Shown: positions 54,401 through 64,000 of the stretch, in pieces
Layout of the letters: each line of letters opens with the position of its first letter
How positions within the stretch are numbered: the first letter of the stretch is position 1
Assembly: GCA_949358305.1 (NCBI GenBank)
Contig: OX442315.1
Location: 31,212,427-31,276,426 of the forward strand
DNA length: 64,000 bases
Reading direction: 5' to 3'
DNA from: Strigamia acuminata
Lineage: Eukaryota; Arthropoda; Chilopoda; Geophilomorpha; Linotaeniidae
Position numbers and translations under genes: made by a program
The notes under the pieces: generated by a model
What the model was told of the DNA's origin: nothing
Databases searched by the model: none
What the model saw: only the letters and a program-made list of their open reading frames with translations

Positions 54401-56250
54401 GTGTTTACATTGCTCAATATATTCGTTCGTTTATTTCTAAAACCAAGCCTGTTTAGTTAACAATTATAACACTCTGGTTATTTACTAGTTAGGAAAGGAT
54501 GTAAGATGAGCATTATGTACTAATTGGGGTTTTCATTATATGTATGGTTTTGCATTTTTGTTCTACCAATCACATTCACATTCACATTCACTAAAGTACA
54601 AGAAAGCGAAAACACACAATCCCAAAAATAATACGGAGTAAGTGATTTTGAGGCTTGTGAAACTCAAAACAAAATGGAGGCAGCCAAGCTCTATCTAACT
54701 TATAAGTGGCCAACTTGTATTATCATCAATTTGCTGAAGCATTCTCGACTGTACAATAGCAGTAGGAAACTCAAGAAATCATTCTGGTGTACTTTGTCAG
54801 TATTAGAATAAATTTTATTAAAAAAAAAATTAGTTTTATTACATAAATTGAACCCGTTATTTTGCCCTATCTTTTTGAATTGGTTGGGTCGAACTAAAAC
54901 CCAATATGGCGGACAGGATGTCATGTAACTACTAGTATTTAAATAATTACAAAATTTCAAAATCATAAGATTGTTTTTGCAACTAATTGTAAATCACAAT
55001 TTATGATGCCAACTTAGATTGAGCTTGGCTGTCACTATTTTGCCAAAATCATAAAACTATCTTTGATTTTGTAATTGTGTATTTTTCCTCTTTTGCAATT
55101 ATGCACATGATTGGCAGAACTGAGATCACTTGACAAATCCAAAATTACAAAATTGCTAAAATTACAAAATTACAAAATTGCCTTAATTAATAAAACCCCC
55201 TATTGTCGGCTTTGGTAATTTTGCATGCTGTACTTTATCAGGATTATTATCTGTTTTCATATTAATGCATTGTATCCAAATTATAACTATTTCCCTTTGA
55301 CAATACCTGAGACGAAACCACATGTTTAGTTATTAAAATAATCAGTTGCAACCCAAATTGTGTGTGAGAAAGAAGTATTATTGACTGTCTCTGAACAATA
55401 TTTAACTAATGCGCCTCTAATATTTACATACATTAAATATTTTATTGTTTTAATCACAAATGAATTTATTAATTTACTCTTGTTTACTTCTCTTTATTTA
55501 TTAAAATATTGCTGACCTAATCCGGTTTCTAACATCCTTAGGGATATCGTAAAGTCTTCAGCACTTTTAAATGTTTAATATTGTAACGACAAATTTTCTG
55601 AAAAATTGACATTAAGATATGCAAGAGACCCTGCTTAACAGTGTTATTTCCTTACAGGGAATCAGCGCTAAGTGTGCTTATGCAAAAGTTTAGTTAAAAG
55701 AGCGTTACTGAGTGGTTTTACAGCGTCTTAATGAAATGGAGTATAGCGAATCAGCATTATAAACAAGGGCTTACTGTACTAACACACATACACATCACAA
55801 GAAAATGTATTTTCTATGATGTCTAAAACTACATTCTCTTGAAATCATTTAGCCTACTAAGTATAACTGCAAAGACAAAATTCCTCCCACAACACAATTA
55901 CCAAGTAGTTCTACATTCTTCATCATTACCAAGCTTCTTAATAAAAGTTATGTTTAGGCCTATTGTTTTATGTTTTCTTTGTTGGTTTGTCTTCGTAATT
56001 AATTTACGGTTTTTTAAGGTAGATTTATAATTGAGTTTCAAATTTTGTGAAGACTTGTGTGTACTGCACATGACATTGGCATCTGTCAAGCAATTGGGTA
56101 AATGAAGTCATTCATAAAAAAAAAATTGTTTTAGGTTTATTTCAAGACTATAGAATTTGTTTGTCTCTATCTGCTTGAAGCATCAATTATAAGAAACTAG
56201 ATTAATTATTGACAAAATTTTATTTGTCGTAATGACTCTTGGATTTAGCA
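51408..56250. other. Non-coding DNA with scattered repeat fragments
   Basis: A family-F fragment (minus-strand GTGAGCATGCGCAAGACG) lies at about 52436-52490; an ATTCAC trinucleotide-like run at 54571-54591; an AAATTACAAAATTGC cluster at 55140-55182. All frames are short and unrecognised. Confidence 0.45.
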
Positions 56251-56624
56251 TATTACCTCACATTAAGCGGCATATTGTTGGGCATGGGTTTAGCAAGTTT
56301 TTTTAAATTTTGTTTATACCGGTATGCCGGTATAAGTTTAAAAAAACACCTATTTTTTTTTTTAAAGAGCCTGCATGAATAATTGTGGGAATTTGGGGCT
56401 GAAATTTGAGTTTTCTTGATATGCTGAAGAATATTACTAAAATTTTGGAAAATGTATTAAAATTTAGACCAATTTCATACATTTTGGACATCTAAAAAAT
56501 GATTTTTATGCTTGTTTTGGCTCAATTTGTACTCACTTACATCGGCATGCCGTTAAAAACGGGATTTATCAGCATGCCGGTAAAGCTCGCACAACATCTG
56601 CATGCGGCTTAATGTGAGGTAATA
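56251..56624. mobile_element. TIR element with TATTACCTCACATTAAGC ends
   Basis: 374 bp bounded by TATTACCTCACATTAAGCGG and its inverse with one mismatch (GCTTAATGTGAGGTAATA on the right). The interior has repeated GCATGCCGGTA/TACCGGTATGCC motifs forming further symmetry. No coding capacity and no clear target duplication. Confidence 0.75.
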
Positions 56625-56651
56625 CGGTATATTAATTTTAAAAAATGTTAT

Positions 56652-56862
56652 CATAAATGGTCTAATTGAGCGCGGAATGCTAATTGAACGCGGTATCTTT
56701 TACATCGCCTGTCTAAATTGACCAAAACGACTGAATTAAATACCTCAATTGAACAAAATAACTAAATTCAATCAATCATGAACACTGAAATGAATGTTTA
56801 AATTGAATTCAATATCTAAATTTAGCTTCTGTCAATAGAGTGCGGCTGTTCTATCGTGTTAC
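56652..56862 (+). mobile_element. TIR element E3, short copy
   Basis: Contains TCTAATTGAGCGCGGAATGC, AATTGAACGCGGTATCTTTT and GTCTAAATTGACCAAAACGA, followed by a few decayed repeat units and GTCAATAGAGTGCGGCTGTT (compare GTCAATACAATGCGAGTGTT in E1). The terminal AAATGCTCT motifs are eroded on both sides. The 31-bp array is not expanded here. Confidence 0.68.
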
Positions 56863-57973
56863 AAAAGAAAAGCAAAACAGAAAAGCCGTTGGATTAAAAC
56901 AACTTGCAACCGAAATAAGTTACTATAGTTTTTTGCCTTTTAAGCGTGCAATTTGTTACTTCTTTTCAAGTCTCGAGAAAAAAAGTAACAACCACAACAC
57001 TTTCATACTCGCGAAGAAAAAACACTCCCAGAGGATTTTCTCGTTTCTAGCTAGGTTAGTCAATTTACCAACTGCAAACAACTTATTTTTCGTGTTGAAT
57101 TTTGCATTACAAACGTGTTGATCTGCTTGGAAAATATTGTTGACAAATCTAGGAGGATTATTAGCGCTGTAAATCCCTCAGATTTGCTGAATTAAGCGTG
57201 TATTAAGCGGAATGAATTATTAGCTCCAATTTACATTCATTCTGTAATCTCTTGAAAGAAACATGCGCAATATTGGTGTTGATTAATGAATTGGCTCGAG
57301 GCATCGACATTGGCGTTACCATCCCATACATTGCAACTCGTGAAAACTCTGCCACACTCCTTTTCGATCTCCTACACCCCACTAACTCTGATTAAGAGCT
57401 CCTAATAGGGCTGGGCGTCTCGTTCCATGTTTTCTAGGCATCCACGGTCTTCCATTCCGAATTAGTCGCGTGGGAAATGTTTAATTCAGCGGGTGTTGCA
57501 ACTTTTTTGCACGCATTCATTGGAATTTTTGTCTAATTAGCCTAAAATTGTATTAAGATTGACGTCACACGAGCATGTGACAGACTTTATTGTTCTTGCG
57601 CGATAGGTATTGTGTTAGTAATGCAATGAATGTTTTATGGAGGAAGGCGTTTCGTTTGGTCTAATTAATTAGCACTCGTTAGTGCACATGCCTGATGCGA
57701 CGCATGGTAATAGAATGAAGCTTCATTTCCTGTTGAGGATCTGTCTCATTAGAAAGTGTACGTTGACACGATACAATGAATCAGGAATGAGATCGATGCA
57801 TCAAAAATCGGTTTTAAAAGTTAATTGGTTTCTTACAATGAGGTCGTGGAGTGGAATGAATGAAAAATGGAATGCAGGTTTATAATTAAATAATTTTAAG
57901 GAGTTGATAAATTTTTCCAATTAAGATTGTCATTGCGACTGAAAAATTCATTAGACGTTTATCAGATTTGTAA

Positions 57974-58004
<31 letters not shown>

Positions 58005-60860
58005 GACATTTTAGTTTTGGCAAATTGGTGGCAGTTTTGTCTCGGGATTGAAAAATGGTGTTTTTTTGAAAAATGGGGTTCATTAAATTTCCAAATAATT
58101 AAATAAATGAGTTTGTTGCGAGTAATTTTGGTTGGTGGGTTAATTATTCAAAAATTAGTGCGTTTTGTTCAGTTTTTTGAGGAAAATAATTTTAATTGCT
58201 GATCAGTATTAAAAAGCATGCATCCAATGAAACAAATTTAATCAGATAAAAATTGTTGAATACTTTGATTTGTTTTAATTAGACGCTTGAAGTTTTTATC
58301 AGGAGTTTAAACTTTAATTTCGACTACAATGCACCAAATTGTACAAAACAGACATTTCGAAATTTATTTTGAATACTGTGTATAATTTTATTATTAATTT
58401 TGGATTTGGAGGTGGTTCAGTCCATCATCAGAGCTTTGAATGAGCCTATAGTAAATGCATCTGAATTGATGCAATACACAGAATTATTTTGAATTAAATT
58501 TAATTTTTTTGTGGATAAAGAAGCTTCTCGTGATTAAAATTACAACAGAATGGGAATATTTTGCTCCCACGTAATGCATTTAAATTGAAGCTTATGAATC
58601 TCAATTATGAAAAGTCTGCAGAGAGAGACTAACTTTATTAAACTTTTCAATCCACAGTGAATCACGATGAAAGCTGCCGCCATAATTTTTTAAGGCGCTA
58701 AATTATTTCTTTCCTGATGACGTGATGTGTGGCATCTTAAATTTAGCGAGTATTGTACTGTTGGCGAAAGGGGAAGGAGGATAGTAATAATTTATTACGA
58801 TACTTTACAAATACAAGCCATTATGGAGGAATTTAGAGATGTCAAAAGGAAGCGATATATGGTAAATCGTTCTAAAGAAGAAATTGTGGCTAGATAAAAT
58901 CACTGGGTGCATTCAAAGTTCCTGTTTGTTGCGGATGCAACTCTTAATTACGTATTTGTAATTACGTATAGTTCAGGATTTAAACTGATTGAAACAGATG
59001 TGAATATTTATTTATTATATACAGGATATGTAAATACACTTTTCTCCACTCATATTTAACAGTAGACTTATTCCATTTACATACTGGGTCATCTGAGTGA
59101 CCCCTGTCGACCAAACTTGGCGTCGTTTCCAATTCCCCCTTTCAACGCCAGTTTCAATACTGTTTTGTGGTTTTTACTGTTTGTACAAACAAAATGAACA
59201 CAAAAAAAAGCTACAAAACAAAAATAAAAGATCGAAATCACGTCTTAGTGGTTTTTGAAGTGGTTTATGTCTGGTTTTGGTTTTTACAATCAAATTCAAA
59301 ATGGCTGCCACGCAAGTAAGACCCCACCACAAAAAAATGTCAGTGTGCCGTAATTCGATTCGATCATTGGGTGAAGATGAAGCAATTGTAAAACTCAAAA
59401 ATTAACGTATAAAGACAAAAACAAAATAATGTCACGTTCACTCATCGTTAGGTATGTTTTTGCCTTCTGCACCTACTGAATTGATGACGATGTTGACAAT
59501 TTTGGGTCAATTTCTGTGCTCTGGGTTTAAACTGCAGCTGGGGGCAAGCGTAGAATTTCTAAATAATGGTCTAGGAATCTTCCCAGGGGGACGACGACAT
59601 GTCCGATGTTTTGTGATTATAGGAGGGTGGAGGGAATAAATTTGTGACGTCAAGAAAACAACAAACGTCACGGAGAGTCAATAATTCTCTGAAATATGTG
59701 ACCACTTTAGCTATTATTTTGTCATTTGCAGTTTAATTTTTTACTTTTGGTTTTATTTTTTTCAATTAATGCAAATAGATGCTTTTAAAAGCTAAAATTA
59801 ATTTTTTTTAGTTAAGTCGTTAATGAAATTCCTTTTAAATCTTTGCTATTATCTTTTAATTATTAATGTGTTTGCTGTTGGATTATCTTTTTATATATAT
59901 TGGTATATATATATATTTATACAGCTTGAAAATGTTTGAGAAAAAATAAAATTAGATTTTAAAAATTAATTTTACTGATTTATAAGAAATTAAAGTGTAT
60001 ATTTTTAATGAAGAAAGTTTTTTTTTTAAATGAGATATCTAGTAAAAAAAAAATGTAATGTAATGCTCATACTACAGTGGCATCCAACCCTTGCAAATTA
60101 AAATGAGTGAAGTTGGAAAATCGGAAATGTAATTTAACTAATGCTTGTCAAGACAGAAGATGCCTTAATTTCGTATTAAAAACGTGCCGACAACTCCCTA
60201 AAAGTTAAGAGAGAAAAATAAAAATAAAAAAAGACAATGGGCGAAGGGAAAAGACAAAAAAAAGTTCCTGTTGGAACTCCGCGTCATTATGGCGGCACGA
60301 GTCTCCATAGCAACGGCGTCAATTGTGAGCGCCATCTGTTGGTACGAAGCTCACGCATCTCGTTAATGCTTCATAAAAAAGTTGAGGAGGAAGGTTTGCG
60401 GGAGGGTGACAGCAGTTGGTGTATCGGCAGATAATAAATGAGAGTACAAAGGGGAGGTGGATGCAAGGGCGCAAGTGGAAATTATAGTTTTTCCACTGAA
60501 ATTTTCTTTGCTTTAAAAGGCAAAGCAAAAGCTGTTTGCTTTGTTATTGTTGCCTAATTTTAATTTCATTAAAGGTTTGCAAAACTGGAATGCAAACGTT
60601 AATATTTTAATGCCAATTTTAATTAATTTTGATTAATTTTTAATTGGGTTGGATTAAACTGCGGATCAACATTCATTACTTCTTGATATTACATCAATAC
60701 TCTGATTTATGCAATTGATAAAATGGTTTTCAACATTTTTGCTCGATATCTTCACACCACAGATTCAAACTGTGCATCAATTTCTGCGCATCAAATTAAT
60801 ATGACGATTGTCAAGCTTGTTGCGCACAAAAGGAAATAACCCGTCAATATTTTGGTATCT
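56863..60860. other. Non-coding DNA, no gene recognised
   Basis: A 24-base T run at 57974-57997; a GTTAGG-TATGTTTTTG repeat with a matching far end between 59157 and 59470; AT-rich microsatellite at 59891-59921; ATGGCGGC at 60289 starting a 25-codon frame that includes a GCGCCATCTGTTGGTA repeat-type motif. None is recognisable as a gene. Confidence 0.4.
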
Positions 60861-61013
60861 TAGCTGCATTCAAAAAACTAAAACATTTTGTGTTTTACTT
60901 CAATTTTAAAACAAAAATGACATCATTTCCTGTTTAAACCCATGTTAAAACTTAAAATACACTCAAACTAAAATTGTTAAAACACAAGTATTTTAATTTT
61001 TGAATGCAGCTAG
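60861..61013 (-). mobile_element. Short MITE with GCTGCATTCAAAAA ends, copy 2
   Basis: About 153 bp, inverted relative to 16680-16825, with TAGCTGCATTCAAAAAACTA at the left and its inverse at the right. The interior matches copy 1. Confidence 0.8.
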
Positions 61014-61055
61014 TGTAAATTGTTCATAAGTTTATTGGTCTTTATTTACTTTATT

Positions 61056-61479
61056 TTGCACTCAAAAAGGCACCTCACAATGTGTACTCCCATTGGTCGA
61101 GCCAGTTTACTACTAACTCCAGAGCCAGACTGTGTACTACTACTAGGAGAAGTAGTTTTGTTTTTTATTTATTGTTGTGATTGTTATGACTAATTTAGTT
61201 TGTTATTTTGATTTTATTTAATAAAAAATGTTATTTCCATCATTAAAATGAAGTTTCACACATTAAAAAATGTCAAACTCATGTTTGTTGTGTTTATTGC
61301 TTACATCGTCTGGAAGTTTGAATTTTAGGCTGTTGCCTAGGCAATCGATTGCAATGTCTGTACATTGTAATGCAATTCTGGTGTTTGGGTCTACTTTTCC
61401 GGAACACTACACCAGTAAACTGGCTCGACCAATGGGAGTACACATTGTGAGGTGCCTTTTTGAGTGCAACTCGAGTATA
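61056..61479 (+). mobile_element. 62-bp-TIR MITE, copy D
   Basis: As copies B and C, but the first bases of the left end (CTCGAG) are lost and there is a 6-bp duplication (GAGCCA) near 61121. The right end and TATA are intact. Confidence 0.86.
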
Positions 61480-63232
61480 GTATTTTAGGCAGTTGCTTAA
61501 TAAAGCAACGCCTGAAATTAGGAAATTATCTGCGTAGAATCGGATGCGCAGTATGAATTTGGCATCATGATACTGGGTATAGTTTTCTTTTGGATAAGTT
61601 TTATTCCACATTTTATTCAAGATCATATTTCTTAATTAACTTTAGCATACAGAAATGTTTTGGTTTGGTAAAAGAACTCTCATGAGCTTCAATTTTTCAG
61701 CATCTACACTATATGTTACCTTAAGGCTTTATTCTTGAATGCAAACTTCAGAATGTTCGATTTGCTTTATGTTTGCTTTTTTGAGAGAAAGGAAAAAAAA
61801 GAAGAAATTTCACGTTATTTTCTCTTTACATATTGAGAAGTAGAGAATTTTTTTGCCTCTGGTTGTCTCGAGAAATCATACTGTTTACAGTTGAAAACAG
61901 ATTGGAAATCTGGAAAAACATTCGGCTTTATCCTCAAGCACCAGAACGTGTCTGCGGTCAAATTATACGAGGTCACTCTGCTGTATGTGTAAAGTAAACA
62001 AACCAAATGGGAGTCCGAACACGCATTAACCGATTTGTTTATGCAATTGTTTTACGAACTGGTAAATTTAAATGACCACTTTCAATTAGTTTTTCGGAAT
62101 TGGACTGAATTTTCAATTAAATTTAACCATCGCCTCCACTTAGCGCACAAAGTTGTATCCATTCGGCACTTTGTTATACTTTGCTACACTTTACTCCTTG
62201 ATGTGTGTTGAAATTTTTCAATAGTAGTGCTTGATGGATGATGATGCTGATGATGATTCATTTTGTTAATAAAAAAGTGCAACCAATAGGATGCTCGCTT
62301 CATTGCCACATGACCATCCGCAGGGAGTACATTAATGAAACGAGATAAAAATATTTTTAAAAAAAATCAAAATTTTAATCTTTTTTTTTGGCTTTTCGTC
62401 TTTCCTTGCAGCATTATGCATATTATACAATGGCTTTCCATATTATTCATTTATTCTTGGGTATTGTTGAGAAGTTTTTGCTTAGGAGTCCTGGAGGGTG
62501 CCCGTAAGAAGAGAATCGTGTAGAAAAGCACTTATTTTTGTTAGGGAACGCAAATATAAGCAAAACATTGGTTTTAACTGAATTTGTTATCGATGTTTTA
62601 TACAAGGAAAAAAAAGTTTAATTTTGGTAAAAGGTGTAAGCAATGCAACTATCACTTAGAAAGTCCATCTAATCTCAACCGAGGGCCAATATTAGTCGTC
62701 GTTCGGAATTTTCACAGCCTTCTGACTTCTGTGATGTATAGAAATATTGTTAAACCTTTTATAATAACAACTGTTACTTGTCGGATTAATTTGTCTTTAT
62801 TTCGCTTGAAGAAATCGATCGAAACCATTTTTTTTTTCGTAAGGACTTGAAAAATTGTGACATAATTGAAAATCTTTTTTTGTTTCGGTGATATATATAT
62901 ATATATGTATCAACGTTAAAATTTGTGCTTTTTCTGTTCTCGAATCTAAAATTTCAATTAAGTTTTTTGGTTACTTGAAAAAGGAGAATTTTTTTTCTAA
63001 ACGAATTGATGATAAGTCGGTTTTTCTGCTTAAAATAAATTATCCAAGCCGGAATATGCTAATCTGATGAAGGAATCCGAAGAGTTTTTAATTGAAAAGT
63101 GTACACTATCAGTTAGAACGAAACAGGTTTTAATAAAGTGCAACGTAAACACGATAGCGGCGGTTGTAAATTGACAATTTGAATGTTAAGAAGGCGGATA
63201 TACACAGAGACGCCGTATTAAACAAGTCGACA
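61480..63232. other. Non-coding DNA, no gene recognised
   Basis: A TTGAATTTGGCATC-like motif at about 61553; a GAT microsatellite near 62232-62258; AT repeat at 62890-62906. Frames are short. Confidence 0.45.
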
Positions 63233-63469
63233 TTTAACGGGTTTTCATTCTGCGCAACTGCGTTGCCACCTTCGGCATAACGAATCATCTCGAGGGAAAT
63301 GAAGCCGGGGACTGCATAGAGGAGACTTTTCCATTTATGTATTCGAGAGGAAGCACCTTCTCATCGGGTCGAGGAAGCAGCAAGGCATTTCGACTAGTCT
63401 TGCAGAGTGCAATATCCTGTGCCTGGTTTTTTGCGAGGAAGGAGCTTTATTGGCAACGAAATGAAGTAA
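63233..63469 (+). other. Candidate exon ending at a GTAAGT donor
   Basis: After a TAA, one plus-strand frame stays open for about 78 codons and reaches AATGAA|GTAAGT at 63470-63475, a good splice donor. The stretch is GC-richer than its surroundings. The translation has a serine/glycine-rich stretch (RGSTFSSGRGSSK) but no recognisable family, and a minus-strand frame of 108 codons (63335-63661) overlaps it. Weak evidence. Confidence 0.15.
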
Positions 63470-64000
63470 GTTACGAGTAAGGCTCCAACTCGACGTCTTT
63501 TTCTTTTCCCGGTCAGCATCTTCTGCTGGAAAAGCCTCTTTGCAATGAGACGGGGTGATGGAAGGGCTCTCTTGAATCGTACAAAGGTTCTGTCGATCGC
63601 CAGGTGACGGATTGGATCTGATGTGGAAGTTGAAGTTTTGTAACTTGTGGTTGGTGGGCATAATTTTCTTGCAAATCTTATCGCTCGCTCTCTTTTTTTC
63701 GTTCGGATGCTTCCATGTTGTCTGTATGGAAATGAAGGTGAGGTTTATGATCGGAAAAGGGATGGATTTGGTGAAGATGAAGAAATGGGATAAGGGTGAT
63801 GGGATGTATCTTAAGGTGGGGAATAAAAATATATGAAAAGGAGTGAATGCGTAGTCGTCTTTTGAATAAAATTTTATTTAAGAGGATCGTCGGTCTAGTT
63901 TATTAGCAGTGCAAATGTTTGGACTGAGATTTTAGGGGAAATCGGGTGGATTATCGATTAGATATCTTGACTGGAATTAGCAAACTGGTCACATTCTGAC
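63470..64000. other. Non-coding DNA to the end of the window
   Basis: Several short open frames on both strands; none is recognisable. Confidence 0.4.

Overview
This window reads as a gene-poor, AT-rich stretch of an invertebrate animal genome (intergenic DNA or one very long intron). The only long open frames belong to two LTR retrotransposons. Nothing looks prokaryotic: there are no ribosome-binding sites, operons or dense genes. Isolated eukaryotic signals do occur, namely a TATA box, splice-like sites, AATAAA signals and tRNA-like Pol III boxes. The Copia-type primer site on a tRNA-iMet anticodon arm and the tRNA-Ser-type primer site fit an arthropod or other invertebrate, but the sequence alone does not fix the taxon.

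Layout. (1) 2288-7063: a Copia element on the minus strand with two 179-bp LTRs identical base for base, a 5-bp target duplication, and gag and pol frames offset inside the protease. (2) 22981-25899: a compact LTR element on the plus strand with identical 132-bp LTRs, a 5-bp target duplication, primer site and polypurine tract. It has one intact frame encoding gag, zinc knuckle and protease followed by a long acidic tail, with no reverse transcriptase, RNase H or integrase. (3) Between and around these lie many short inverted-repeat DNA elements: a 62-bp-TIR family (four copies), a 179-bp fold-back, hAT-like ends, pogo/Tigger-like ends, and several smaller families. (4) A TIR family beginning TACCGTAAATGCTCT has interiors made of tandem repeats. 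One copy (26001-26692) holds about 18 units of a 31-bp repeat. Another (28429-28771) holds a 20-bp repeat that also appears inside an unrelated TIR element (43675-44170).

I recognise no host protein-coding gene. A few weak candidates are listed at low confidence: a 31-nt micro-exon with good splice sites, a TATA-type promoter near 47.47 kb, a short membrane-anchor-like frame near 42.74 kb, a 166-codon minus-strand frame, and an open frame ending at a splice-donor-like site near 63.47 kb.

How the parts fit. The gag-protease element looks recently mobile (identical LTRs, clean target duplication) yet lacks the enzymes for reverse transcription and integration, so by inference it depends on another element. 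The Copia element here is unlikely to be the helper, because its primer type and family differ. The TIR elements lack transposases and are presumably mobilised in trans as well. The observations most worth following are the gag-protease-acidic element and the interchangeable tandem-repeat cores of the TIR elements.
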